Part shown: positions 25,501 to 37,647 of the stretch, piece by piece | How positions within the stretch are numbered: position 1 is the stretch's first letter | How the letters are laid out: each line of letters starts with the position of its first letter | From: Smittia aterrima | Taxonomy: Eukaryota; Arthropoda; Insecta; Diptera; Chironomidae | NCBI GenBank assembly: GCA_033063855.1 | Contig: CP093831.1 | Coordinates: 12,152,001-12,216,000, forward strand | Reading direction: 5' to 3' | DNA: 64,000 nt | Notes under the pieces: generated by a model | What the model was told of the DNA's origin: nothing | Databases searched by the model: none | The model's input: only the letters and a program-made list of their open reading frames with translations | Made by a program: the position numbers and the translations under genes

Positions 25501-28500
25501 CGTCGTCACAATGTTGTGTAAATGCGATGCTATTTGATTTGAAAATCAACTCGTTGCTTGTTGGTTGTTGAACTACAAACTCATCTTCAGTCGAAGGTCA
25601 AGCTTGTCATTGAATAACTTCTATTCTTTGTCTATGAAGGTTCGGCCAAAGTTCTTTTCCAAACGAACGATAAAGAATCATAAATAATTTATTAAGACAC
25701 TCCCGAGTCGTTTCGTTAAGGGAGTGCAACCCGTGCACGCCAATTAACCTCTTTCTGATTGAGCGACTATCGAACTTCGTCGACGACATGACGAGACATA
25801 AAGAAACTCAATACTTTGGTTATTAAGGAAACCAGAAAATCAGAATCGATAGTTTGCGGAGAACATTACGACTTAGACTAAAGCCTTTCGTCTAAAGGCC
25901 TACCGGCAATAAAAACTCAATTAACTTCTGCCCGCCGACCGAGCCTAGAAAACGGAAAACACGAAGAAAAAAGAATTTCGTAATTAATTTATTGTTTGTA
26001 CCGAAAATTTTTGCAGCAATAAAACTTTCTTTTTGGGGATTGTTAAGCAAGACTGTCTAGCTAAGCGAAAACTAACATCGCATGACGACTGCTGATGATG
26101 AGAAGATAGAAATTGGCCAAAAACATGAAACGACTAATAGTCGTACCGCCCGCAAAAAAAAGTCAAAATTACTTTTGCTTTGGTGTGAAATGCGACTTTC
26201 TCTCTTTCTTTTTCCCTTTTACGATCCGCACACTCTAAGCTTTTGCTCTAATCAGCCGCAAAGTCGTTTCGTTTCTGTTATGACACGGGCTGAGGATGAA
26301 TAAGAACTTATCAGGGTCGTAAGGAATAACGGCGAAGCGAACATTGATTTCTTCTTTGTTCAAAAGCTTGTTTTGACGAAACATCGTTGACAAACTCTAT
26401 CGTGTTTCGTGATCATTCACTCGAATAGAGATCAGGTTATCTTTGTTGAATGTATGACCTCTGACCTTGAGTCATTGCGGAATCATTCGTTATCAAAAAA
26501 AAAACTCGTGAACAAACAATTTTGTTCCCTTCCGTTTTTGTTTGGTTTCGCTTTGCCGGCACAAAAGAAAAACATACACGACGAGACACAAAGTTATTGG
26601 CGAGCTACATATGACTCAGTAAACAATTCCAAGATTAAGTTTTATGATTCGTGTGAAAAGTCATGACAAAAATTCGGTTTTAATTAACATCTTCGTTGTT
26701 GACTGTTCCGCCGAAGCGTTTAAAGAGATGATAAGTCGTCAAAACAAACAAGTTTTAATTTGGACGACACCACTCGAGACTAATCGGAAATTGCATTTCG
26801 CACGTCACCTCGACATACACAGCGAACGATTCGCTTCATTGCGAATAACGAGTTCCGAAACGAGCTCTAATGGTCAGGTGGAGCAGAGCTTGATTAGATG
26901 CATGTGCAGTGGGCAATTATGGAATAGTCAATCATTCCATGCCGCGACTATTTGCGTAATATTGAAGCACGAAATGCAATGTTATGTGTAAAGTCGATTT
27001 CGTGAGTCACGAAAGTCTTGGGATGAAGTTGCGCTACTGGCAGTTCTAGCTGCTCATAAATCAAACCCACAGGTTGAGTGAAAGCCTCTGTCGAGACAAA
27101 TAAGATAAGCAGCCTTGACTATCCGATCGAGTAAAGACAATATTGTCATCCCGTCCATGACAGTCAAGGAAATAATTGTAGACGGAAGCATGCTCGATCC
27201 TTATCAAACGGAAGCACTCGCTCATTTCCTTCCTTAGCTCAGGTCTCAACTTTCAAGAGATTTATGAGGTGGATAAATCCACTTAGAGCAACTTTAAACG
27301 GTCTTTAAGTTAGGAAGTAAAAGCGATTGCATTTGATGTAAATCGAGTCTCTTTTAATTTGCATTGATGGCTAAGGTTTTCGCTTTCACAAATGAGCATC
27401 GTCAAATTTCAATGCAAACGAGGGAAGAAGATATGGACGAAGAGTTGGCAACGCTGCTTTATATCAATATTAATGCAATGATTCAATCGAATGGAATGAA
27501 GCGGAGATTGGAATTCCATCTGCTATTTAAACAATTAGTATTTGACGCGCTAAGCTTCAGACTATGAGGGAAGACATTCAAAGGCCCTGATCCGTCTAAA
27601 GAGAAGGAAGTCGTCGACTTACTTTTGTCGATGTTTCAATATGATTAAATTATTTCAAAGAGATTTTTTCCTCTTCTCTTTTATTCAATTAGACAAAATA
27701 AAAAGAAAACTCAAACAAGCGGAATATTTTGAGCATTCAGCTCAGATCTGCTGTTGCCGTGACTCAAAGAGTTCTAGGCCGTCAGCAGCACGACAACACA
27801 AAGTTGCTGCACTCATTGAATTGAGAATTTTAATCTCCTTCGCTCGAAGTACTTTTATGCTTCTTCTTATCTTTATATTTGTGATGAAAAGAGGAGCCAG
27901 ATGGAGAGGAAAATTAGTTCAATTAGGTTATTAATAAAACACGTCGAAGGGAGTCTGGAATGAATCACAATCACTTGAATTTAAAGAGAAGCTTTTCGTC
28001 ATTGCAAATGGAAAAATCTTGTTTCATATGTCGCAACTTTTATAAATCAATTTTGCGTTATGTTCTACATACGAGTCAAGCAAAACTCAACACCACGAGA
28101 ATCGATGTCCTTGATTGAATATTGAAATTGAGTTAATGATACATGAACATGGTACGGCGATGATTTTGTGTTAGGATATTCACTAACATAACATTGCCTC
28201 CACAATCAACTGTTGCCAACAGAAATATTCCACTCGAACTACGCTACTTCAAAGTAAAGTTGACCTTTGTGTTGCCTTTGAAGCTAAAGAAGAACAGAAA
28301 CCGACCGGACGATGGTGAGAAAAAGTTATTTCGGCTTTACAAATGTGTTTTAACTCTCATGACATGATTATAGCTACGTTTGGTCATGAATCGTTAAACG
28401 CTTAGGAAACGTTTCTGATAAGAAATCTATCGCAATTCTCGCGCGCCTGACATAATTACGTTCCGAGCAACAAAAAAAAAACACAAAAATCCATAAATTC

Positions 28501-29628
28501 AATTCGGAAATTCGGAAAACAAACTCGAAACCTCTTTCCGTTCATTTGTTGTTCGTATTTTCCGACCAAATCCAATTTTAGACTTTGGGAAACTTTGTCA
28601 CCAACTTTTGCAATATTCAAACATCCTCTATCACATTCGGAAAGAATAAATATTGACCGCGGAGGGTTCGAGGAGATATACGAGTTGCATGAACTATTTT
28701 TACACGAACAAAATATTTTCTTGCTTACCTCTTCTTGGCTTTATTTCTATAATTAGCTGCACTATTTATTCCTTCGGTTGTTTATTTTAGTCGGCGCTTT
28801 TCTTTCTCCGCGCTGTTTGGGAAACTCCACTTATTTCAAGTTCAATAGCAGCTGAGGCCTCTCATCGAGCAATGAAGATAATTTTGATTGATTTTTCTCA
28901 TTAACATGAACACGAAATGCGGTCAAACGCACTTTTACTTTTAATTTACTTTTACGATCACTGCATAGACTTCTTGTCGATGATTTAATTTTATTAACTT
29001 GACGGGAACACAGACCAAACGAAGAAAAAATGTATAATCTCGAAAAATCAATTTTTTTGAGTCCACTCCCCAAGTTTCCGCGAGTAAACTGACGTTCTTC
29101 GCTTATCCGACAGAGCAAGTAATATCGCGAGACAAATATTTGATGATCTATAGGCAGCAGACACTGTGAAACTAAAACTAAGTAAATAAACTCGCTTGCG
29201 GGTAATTTTCTCTCAAAAAAACTTCAATAACTGCGGCCACAAACAATTTTTATTCGAAAATTGACTGTGGCCTCAGGTTTTGCTGAAGTATTTTGTGTTT
29301 TCATAAAATACTGAAATTTTAGTGTGGAAAAGTAAATTTGTATTTCAGTAACAAATTTAATGGAAATTAAAAAGCTTTTCAAGACTTTCATCAATTGAAA
29401 AGAGCGAATCACACGTTCATCCGAATACCGATTATAATAGCGGTCCGCTACCCGAGTTAGAAAATGGTAAATTGCGTTGAGTGAAATTTTCTTTTTTCAT
29501 TTCGAACTTGACAATCGCTACAGACTTAAAAAAAACTCGGATTAGTTAGGACAAATTTTTATTGAGAAGTTTAGGACATGGAAAAATTATTGAAGCTTCT
29601 TTTATGCAATTGCAGTACGGTTGGGCAT
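22512..29628. other. Seven-kilobase gene-poor region
   Basis: No open frame here has a recognisable domain or matching splice partner. It lies upstream of the TMCC gene and downstream of eEF1-delta, both on the minus strand. It may hold upstream TMCC exons and enhancers (inference, supported only by the acceptor-like site inside the first TMCC exon). Composition is AT-rich with scattered short A and T runs; no tRNA, rRNA or obvious terminal inverted repeat was noticed. Confidence 0.5.
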
Positions 29629-31158
29629 TTAGATTTTGTTGAATGCAGCGATGTCGACGGATTGAACGAAATCTTCAAATGCTTCAATCTTTTCTTGGAG
29701 TTCGTCGACGGAAACTTTGTCATCTTCGATAACGATGGCCATTTGAAGTTTGTTGATTCCATACGCCAACGGTACGAGCTTTGAGACGCCCAACAAGAGT
29801 CCATCCATTTCAATAGTACGCACGAGACGCTCCATTTCCTTCATGTCGGTCTCATCGTCCCACGGCTTGATGTCAAGCAAAATCGAAGACTTAGCGATCA
29901 ATGCGGGCTTCTTAGATTTCTTTGCAGCGTAGGCGGCGAGACGTTCTGCCTTAACTTTCTCTGCTTCAGCATCTGCTTCTTCATCGTCTGACCCGAAAAG
30001 ATCAACATCGTCGTCATCGTCAGCTGGAGCTAAAAAGAAATTAATTTAAATATCGAATTGTGTCATGAATTAATTTAAATTTTACCTGATTTGGATGGTT
30101 CAGGAACTGACTTAACTGGTGCAGAAGATCCGCCTTCCAATTTCTTCAAGCGTTGCTCCAATGTAATTGTCAACTTTTGCAATCCATCGACTAATCCTCG
30201 GAGTTGAGTGTTGTCCTTTTCCAAAGCAGCAATTCTATCAAGGAATTGTACATTTGGACCACTCAAAGCTGAAGCTCCATCGACACGTTCCAAAGATGTT
30301 TTGATGTGCTGGCGAGCATTAGCAATTTCAGAAACGAGGTTTGATGAAACCGATGAAGTTACTCCGTTCTATGGACAATGAAAAAAAAATTAATTTTGGA
30401 GCATGAACAGATAAGAAATCAAACTAAATTTAAACGTGGAATGAAAGAAAGTGCTTGAGAAAATGATAAATATGAACAAAACCAAAATCTAGACTAAGAA
30501 AAGTCAATCACTAATCAAATTGAACCTTGTTATTGTCTTCTTTGGGTTTTTGTTCGGAGGTTGTGCTTTTTGATTTCTTTTTCTTGTCCTTTGGCTTGGT
30601 TGGAGCAGCGACTTGAGGAGTCAAGTCGATGACCAGTTTTTCCTTGGCTGGAGATTCTTTGGGTAAATCAGCGGAAGCTTGAGAAGCAGCCAACGCAGCA
30701 GCAGCAGCTTTCTTCTCTCTTTGCTTCTTAGACTTTGACTTTTTCTTTGCAGCAGAGGTTTCTGAAACTGGCTCATCTGCGATTCCAGAATCTGTCTTAA
30801 CTGACACGTCTTCCTCTTTTGTTTCCTGCTTTACAATTGTTTTTGCTTTTGATGATTCCGTCGAAACGACTTGTTCGGCAGGGACTGAGCTCTTTTTGCT
30901 CTTCTTTGCTTTCTTGGCCTTTGATTCGGGCTTAGCTTCATCCTGAGAAGCTTGCGTAACTTCCTGATTTTCATTTTGCAGCTTGCATTAGAAAAACACA
31001 GACAGAACCAAATTAGACGACGTTACATTTACGACAATGGTCAATCCTTCTTAAGTCTACAACTCCCGATTAGTGTACAACTTTACCTGATAGAACTTGC
31101 TTTCAGCATCTTTGTATTGATAGTAGTTTTGGATTCTTTCGACTGCGATGAGAGACAT
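29629..31158 (-). CDS. eEF1delta: Elongation factor 1-delta (eEF1B GEF subunit), two isoforms
   Basis: Guanine-nucleotide exchange subunit that reloads eEF1A with GTP during translation. Exons (minus): 31158-31087, optional 30981-30526, 30368-30086, 30029-29629. The short form (251 aa) starts with the N-terminal segment ending KDAESKFYQ, then a leucine-zipper region (LDRIAALEKDNTQLRGL), an acidic motif DDDDDVDLFGSDDEE and the C-terminal GEF domain (LDIKPWDDETDM to AAFNKI). The optional exon is 456 nt, phase 0 on both sides, and inserts 152 Lys/Ala/Glu-rich residues for a 403 aa long form. Its donor is weak (AAG/GTTCAA); reading past it stops after VQFD, so inclusion without splicing would give an N-terminal fragment. 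Human eEF1D likewise has a longer form with an extra N-terminal part. Confidence 0.92.
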
Positions 31159-31931
31159 GGTGCTGATGTTTCTAAAAATAAGAAGAAATTGATGATGTTG
31201 CCAATTTTTTGCGCTGTCAACGGAAGTGATGAAAGATGAGCCAGATGACGACGAAAAAAAGTTTTAAAAAATTTGTCAAACTCTAGACAAAAGGAAATTC
31301 TTGAACTTGTATTTATCGATCGGTTTTTCTCAATGGGATTCAAGTCAATTTCGAGGTTAGCAGAATTTGGAAATTAACACGCAGAATGTTTGAATTCGCG
31401 TTAATCTTGATATGATAAATGGGAAAGGGACTTTTGCGAACTCAATGGAAGCTTTTCTATGAAGGATACTTACTTTAAACGCTGAGAAACTAAATATTTT
31501 TAAGAATCGAAGAAAGAATTTTAAATCTTACCACAAATCTTGTATTTTGAAGCCCCGTTCGTTTCGAATAATCCGGAAAATCGCCAGATGTCGCTATTTT
31601 AATTTATCCGGTTAACTATGATAATTCTAGATCCAATTCTTCTTCAGAAACTTAAATAAACAATAAATACTCAAGTGTTTAATTTTATTCGTAATGGTTC
31701 ATTCAGAAATTAACAAAAATATAAGAAATATCTTTGATCGTAATCCGCACGCTTCACATTTTCCCCACTTTAACCGAATCACTTCAACACGTCAGAGTTA
31801 TCTTCTAATTTATAAAAATTTCTATTTCTCGCCAGTATTCAATGAGAAGCAGTTGAGTTTAAACTTAAAACACTTCAGATCATTAGCTTAAAGTAGAAAC
31901 TTATCGAGATTGTTCGGAACAAAAGATAATA
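31159..31931. other. Divergent intergenic region between eEF1-delta and MANF
   Basis: About 770 bases separating the start codons of two genes on opposite strands, so it should contain both promoters and 5' UTRs. I could not place a TATA box or initiator with confidence. Confidence 0.5.
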
Positions 31932-32671
31932 ATGAAGAATTCAATTAAATTATATTTGGGAATATTTTTCCTCGCTCTCGCAAGCATCACATCGGCGCTC
32001 AAAGAAGGAGACTGCGAAGTTTGTGTGAAAACTATTGAAAAGTTTGCCAGCACATTAGATGATGCTACTAAGAAAGATCCAAAGAAGATTGAAACAGAAT
32101 TCAGAAAGTTCTGTAAAACGTCGAAATCCAAGGAAAATCGTTTCGTAAGTTCTTTGAAAATTAAAGATGACGTGTAAATAATAAATCAGATTGTTCTCAT
32201 GTTTCTGACTCGGAATTTCCGAGTTAGGAATATTTGAGGTAGTAACAAGGACACGTAAGATTTAATTCCAATCTTATCTCTTTCTAGTGTTATTACCTTG
32301 GCGGTCTCGAAGAATCTGCAACTGGGATTTTAGGTGAATTGTCGAAGCCCATCAGTTGGTCAATGCCAGCTGACAAAATCTGCGAAAAACTAAAGAAGAA
32401 AGATAATCAAATTTGTGATCTCAAGTTTGGTAAGTTGACTTAACGGTTCTTTTAAAGAACGAGAGCATGACAATCTTCTTTTCTTGTAGACAAACAAATC
32501 GATTGGAGCACGGTTGATCTTAAGAAGCTCAAGGTACGCGACCTCAAGAAGATTCTTAGCGATTGGGATGAGACATGCGACGGATGTCTTGAGAAACCAG
32601 ATTTCATTAAAAGAATAGAAGAACTCAAGCCTAAATACGCCCCATCATCATCCGAGAAGAAAGAGCTGTGA
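31932..32671 (+). CDS. Manf: MANF, mesencephalic astrocyte-derived neurotrophic factor homologue
   Basis: Small ER-resident and secreted protein induced by ER stress. Exons 31932-32144, 32288-32429, 32490-32671; 178 aa. Signal peptide at residues 1-22 (KLYLGIFFLALASITSA). The saposin-like N-domain has CEVC plus four further cysteines; the C-terminal SAP-like domain contains the CXXC motif CDGC. The total of eight cysteines is as expected. The protein ends KKEL, which resembles the family's ER-retrieval tetrapeptide. AATAAA follows at about 32774. Upstream neighbour eEF1-delta is divergent. Confidence 0.95.
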
Positions 32672-33012
32672 ATCTAGAATCTAATCATCATCGATGTGTT
32701 GAGCACAATAAGTTCCACCAGCTTCGTTTTGTAACAATTTTGAGCGACACTTTACTTCATAATTAAATATGTGAATAAAACTGAAATCTTTTGATTAGAA
32801 GTCAATCCAGAGTTTATAAATCTTGTGCAACTCGCGCATTCACAAACATCATCCCCTCGATACGCGAATCAAAACAAAAAGTTATTCAATATTGATATTT
32901 TCTTATTTAAAGGAAATTCGCTAGAAAGCGAATTGTTTTTTGACTGAAACGTTGTGCTTGACAGAAAACTAGACTCATTTCATCATAAGAAACCAAGTAA
33001 CACTCAATAGCG

Positions 33013-33664
33013 ATGGAGAATTTGACTCAAATCCAATTTCATAACAAGAAACAAACGACGAGCTTAGTTGGAAAGATTTTAATCGGCACCTCCGCAGCAG
33101 TCGCCGTTGGAATCTCAGTTGTATGCTTCCCTTTCGTTTCGCCAGCTCTTAGACGATTCACATTGCCATTTATACCAGCAACTGACAGTCAGCTAAAAAA
33201 TATCATGAAAGTTCTTCCGAAAACTCTAGACAGTTCTGTGAAAGTGTTAGATATTGGAAGTGGAGATGGACGGATTGTTATCGAGGCAGCAAAGAGAGGG
33301 TTAGTCTTCATTTCTAAATTGAGTTTATAAACTAAAGAACTTCTCATTTAGCTTTCAGTCACATGGCGTTGAATTAAATTATTGGCTCGTCCTTTACTCT
33401 CGATTTGCTGCTATGCGATCAGGTGTTTCCAAGAATACAAAGTTTTACAGAAAAGATTTATGGAAATTCCCACTGTCGAGCTATAATTATTGTGTTATCT
33501 TCGGAGTTGAAGAGATGATGGAAAAGCTCGAGGAGAAGTTCGAGAAAGAACTGTCGGCCAGCTCGACAATCATTGCTTGTCGTTTTCCATTAAAAAACAG
33601 AACACCAACTCAAGTTATAACTGATGGAGAGACTGACTCGGTTTGGGTATATAAAATGAAATAA
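33013..33664 (+). CDS. ATPSCKMT: ATPSCKMT/FAM173-like protein lysine methyltransferase
   Basis: The family trimethylates a lysine of the mitochondrial ATP synthase c subunit (ATPSCKMT) or of ADP/ATP translocase (ANTKMT). Two exons: 33013-33299 and 33352-33664; 52 nt intron; 199 aa. An N-terminal hydrophobic segment at residues ~18-42 is typical and acts as membrane anchor/targeting signal in the family. The SAM-binding motif I is clear: VLDIGSGDGRIVIEAA. After the splice the motif FQSHGVELNYWLVLYSR follows, as in FAM173 proteins. The donor is a less common GTTAGT. Which of the two substrates applies cannot be told from the sequence. Confidence 0.88.
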
Positions 33665-34073
33665 TAATGAAAATTTATAGTCGTTTTCTAAATAAAATTG
33701 AATTTTTAATTTATTAACTTTCACTTCAAAAAGCTTCATTGAGCTTTCGCGTGTTGTCGTCATTTTCATCTGTTTTGAATGTTTCTGATAAAAGATTCTT
33801 TCTCATCAACTGTGAACACATTTGAATTTTAAAAGAATTTCTGACATTTTTATTTTTGTTCTTATCAGAATAAGAATAAGAAACTGATAAGCCTGCATCC
33901 TTAATGTTTTCCCAGGAATAGATACTCAACTCTTATTAAAATTAGGTTCTTGCGACCCCTAAGTGAGCTACCGACCCCTAGGCTTCAAGAAAAGTTAACT
34001 TCAACGTTGTTTGTATTCCGACGGAAGATATTTAAAAATCACAGTAACCCCTTCTTACTCTCAAATTGTTAAG

Positions 34074-35358
34074 ATGCTCCGTTTCGAAGCTTTTCAGGAA
34101 ATAAAAGTTGTTCTTAATGAGAAGGATATCATTACTTCTAAGTTGAAGCTTAAGTTCAAGAATTTTAAATCAATTTACGAAGAAGTGAGAACATCGAGAG
34201 TTAAATTTCCGAATATCGACGCCGAATGGTGAGAAAGAAAAAATATTTTCATGTAAAAATATTTTAGCTAAATCTTTATTTCAAGGTGGGTTACACTTGG
34301 TCCGTTGAAGTCGCGAGCTGTTGACCGTCCAGCTCATCGTTCACCAACAGCAACTAACTCGGCCTATACTCAACACGTTCGGTTTTACGAAAGTTTCTTT
34401 CCCTTGAAGTTCGACATTTCGATTGGTTCCGAAGAAGTGTTAGCTTTTCCAAACTGCAGCTTTGATATTGAAGTGCAGGCTAATCATTTGACTAAGGTTT
34501 ACTCTAATGATTGGAGTGAAGTATCGAAGATCAGAAGACTATGGTCTCCTAACATAGATAGCGCTGTGATGGAAAATCATATGCAAGATCTCGATCTGTC
34601 CATCACATTTAAGATTAGAAGCGTGGAAAAGCCTACGCTCAAAAACAGATTTTATGATCCAAATGTTGTTCTTGATACTTTAGTCTCTAAGTTTTCTGAT
34701 ATGATGTCTGACGAAAGCTTTTGTGACTTCACAGTTGTGGTTAAGGAAAAAGAGTTTAAAGTTCACAAGAATGTGCTTGCTGCTCAAAGTCCTTACTTCA
34801 AGAGTCTCTTCCTGTCCAACATGCAAGAAGCGCGCGACAACATAAGCAAGATTGAGATATGTGAACCTGAAATATTTCAACAAGTCTTGAAATTCATTTA
34901 CACAGCGAAACTACCGAGAAACTTTGAAACGAATGCTAAGAAATTATATGAAACAGCAAACTACTTCGGCATTGAAACATTGAAGGATGTTTGTTTAAGA
35001 CAAGTTTGTTTCCATCTCTCGGTTGAAAATGCAGTTGACTTATATCAATGGGCTTGGATGTACGATCTAGAAGATTTGAAGAGAGATGCGTGGGATGTTG
35101 TAAAACGGTAAATTAAATTTAAACATTTAAAATGAATTTTCTAAAGTTTCTTTTTTCATTTTTAGCGACGTGATGAAAGTTTACTTCAAAATGAAGGAAG
35201 AACCACTCTCTCCTGATGATCTTAAAGAATTTATGAGCTTCAGAGAAAGGGAGCAGAAGTTTCTTGATAGATTCAAGGAGCTTTCTGTTATAAATGAAGA
35301 ACCGGAAGAAGTTCAAACCCCAACGTATAAGCGAACATATCAAGCCGCAAACATTTAA
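34074..35358 (+). CDS. BTB/POZ domain protein, SPOP-like layout
   Basis: Three exons: 34074-34228, 34286-35107, 35166-35358; 389 aa. A BTB domain lies at about residues 205-305: SDESFCDFTVVVKEKEFKVHK, then LAAQSPYFKSLFLSNMQE, EPEIFQQVLKFIYTAKLP and YETANYFGIETLKDVC. A BACK-like helical segment follows. The N-terminal ~195 residues sit where SPOP and relatives have a MATH domain, but I do not recognise MATH signature residues, so the substrate-binding part is divergent or different. Such proteins usually are Cul3 ubiquitin ligase adaptors (family inference). The frame is open upstream of the chosen ATG 34074, but no earlier ATG is in frame before the stop. AATAAA near 35420. Confidence 0.82.
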
Positions 35359-35615
35359 AGTTTATCAAACAATTTTTCTAAAAACATTTAAAACTTCTGT
35401 CATTTTAAATATTTACACGAAATAAAATTGGTCGAAAAATCCAATCAACTAAAAATTAAATTGCCTCACTTTTATTTTTAAACCGAACAAGAACAAAGTC
35501 TTTCTTTGCTTATGGAAGCTTTTATTCTTTAACAATTTTCTAACGTTTTAACAACGATTGTGTTAAGTTATTACAAGTCTTTGTATTTTGCTAAAATAGA
35601 ATCTCTTTAAAAGGA

Positions 35616-37647
35616 TCAAAAGAATTTTGTATGCATCACAACCCAAGGTAGCTTCCCAAAGTTTTTATAAAGATAATAATCATAAATTAAATTAATAGTT
35701 AGAAGGAAAATGAGCAAAGCAAAAACAATTGACATGATCTCGTAAGGATTTAAAGGAAATTCTGTGTTTCGACAAACGTCGTTTTTTGTCAATTCCATTA
35801 ACAATCGTCCGTAGATGTGTTCGTCGTTTTTATCGCTGAGACATCGAATTTGTTTCTGATCAACAATCAGTTCATACTTTTGACAAAGCTTTAAGAGACG
35901 TGGCTGAAGACGACAAGAGCACAGCCAAGGATTTTCACTTAAATAAAGTTTTGTTGCATGTTTCGATTTCTCGAAACTATTTTTAAAAGCGTAGTTGGGA
36001 ATTCTCTCTAATAAGTTTCCCTTCAAACTCAGCACACGGAAATTTAAAAACCACTCACAGTTGTCCAAAACGGAAGCATCGGAAATTTGATTATAATCGA
36101 CGTAAATATCATTTACGTTATTATAAGTTGAGTTCCGAGTGCACAGCATGTTCAGCGATGAGATTTTATTGTGGGAAAAGAAAAGTGTTGTTGTGTTGTC
36201 GGGAAGTCGACTGGGAAAATTGTAAAAGCCGCCACCAGAACAATTGACCGAGTACATTGGCTGGAACTCATTGATGTGATCGTCAAAACGCAGGTAACTG
36301 ATGTGACAACTGCAGTTCCTCAGCTCGTAGAAATCTTCACGACAAGCCTTGTGAATTTGAATTTTGTAAGTCATCACGACCAGCAACGGTCTCGCTCGAT
36401 ATTTCGCATCAGAGCAATTCAATCGATTTCTATCAAGAATCTCAAACTTTGAGTCGTTCATCGCAATCCATTTCAGATTTTTCGTGCAGTTCCAAACATT
36501 CGCCCAAACATAAATTTTCACGTGAGCGTTAGCATGAAAAAACAATCGCTCAATGAAGCTGAGTTGATTGTGTCGCAAGTCAATTAACTGAATTGATTGT
36601 AAGTCGGAGAAGAAATCGCTTCTAATTGATCGCAATTGTGTTCCAGTGATGTTAATAAACTGAAGGAAGAAGAGTTATTTCCAGAAATATTTTTAAATTC
36701 TCTGAACTTACGGAAAGATTTTCTATTTTTGGCATTTTTGCGGAGAACTTTTGGAACGAGCTTTTGTCGATGTAAAGATTCTTCAGCTTTGTAAAATATC
36801 TCAAATAGTTGGCATGGAAATCGTTTTCATTATGATTGCAAATGACGATGCTCTCGATTCGCTCAAGCTTCGCTTTGCTGGAAAATTCGAATCTTTCAGT
36901 CTCTTCCTTAATTTTCAATTTGAACTTTTATTACTTTGAGTAATTTCTGTAATTTTCCATTTCCCCATGGCAATAAAGTAGTTGGCTCGACTTGAATCGA
37001 ATGCATCTCGTCAAAACCATCAAAGTGCTTCTGGTTTCATAGAATTTCCCAAGCTCACTACACAGATCGATGCTGTTCGATTGATTCTTGAAGAAGTGTA
37101 AAGTTTCCAAGTCGACATCGTAAAAAGTTTTGATTCTGAAAATAAATTGAAACGGAAAAAAACTTTGTTTGATAAAACAAAAATAGAAGTGCTAATCAAT
37201 TATTTACATTGACGAGAGAAATGTTTATACATCTTAAAAGATTCTTAAGCTTCTCTTGAAGTTTATCATGCTCGCGATCAATTCTCATGAGAGTGCTAAT
37301 TAATTAAAGCGATCCACAAGTCACAATGCTCGCTTCATAGTTGAAACTTTTATATTCTCGATGATTATTCGCTGAATAAAGTTTTGAACTGCAAGCTCAA
37401 GGCGCTTTGTCTCTAGAAACTTTGTTTGAACTAAACTCCCGCATCTTCAATTTGCATTTCTCTCTCCGCGTATTAAAGCAAATAAGTCGGGCAAATAAAA
37501 CTTTTGTTTAATTAAAAAAATAATTCTTGGCCTTTTGTTATAGGGACTCATTTAATAAATAATTATCCAATTTACTTGAAGAATCACTTCATCTCACCCT
37601 AAAACTGAAGGGAGCACAAAGAAGAGCAGAACAATCAAACGATACAT
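35616..37647 (-). CDS. LRR single-pass membrane protein, singed wings 2/halfway-like
   Basis: Exons (minus): 37647-37598, 37135-36935, 36877-36712, 36659-35616; introns ~462, 57 and 52 nt; 486 aa. Exon 1 encodes a signal peptide (MYRLIVLLFFVLPSVLG). The 57 nt intron at 36878-36934 removes two in-frame TAA codons and keeps frame. The ectodomain has leucine-rich repeats (around ENLSF, LQSIQLIDLRHNQLSFIE, NVNDIYVDYNQISD, FRVLSLKGNLLERIPNYAF) and a C-terminal cysteine cap (NPWLCSCRLQPRLL). Between the LRR blocks is a cysteine-rich segment (CREDFYELRNCSCHISYLRF). One transmembrane helix near residue ~450 is followed by a short tail. The order LRR - Cys-rich - LRR - cap - TM, with the CSC motif, resembles insect halfway/singed wings 2; the family name is less certain than the architecture. 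Confidence 0.78.

Noticed and set aside
26082..26991. Several plus-strand frames of 73-115 codons in the gene-poor region
   Set aside because: No domain, no conserved motif, no phase-compatible neighbours; composition is that of noncoding DNA.
36930..36940. Double TAA in the LRR gene frame, suggesting a pseudogene
   Set aside because: A 57 nt GT-AG intron (36878-36934) removes both stops and keeps frame; the resulting protein is complete.
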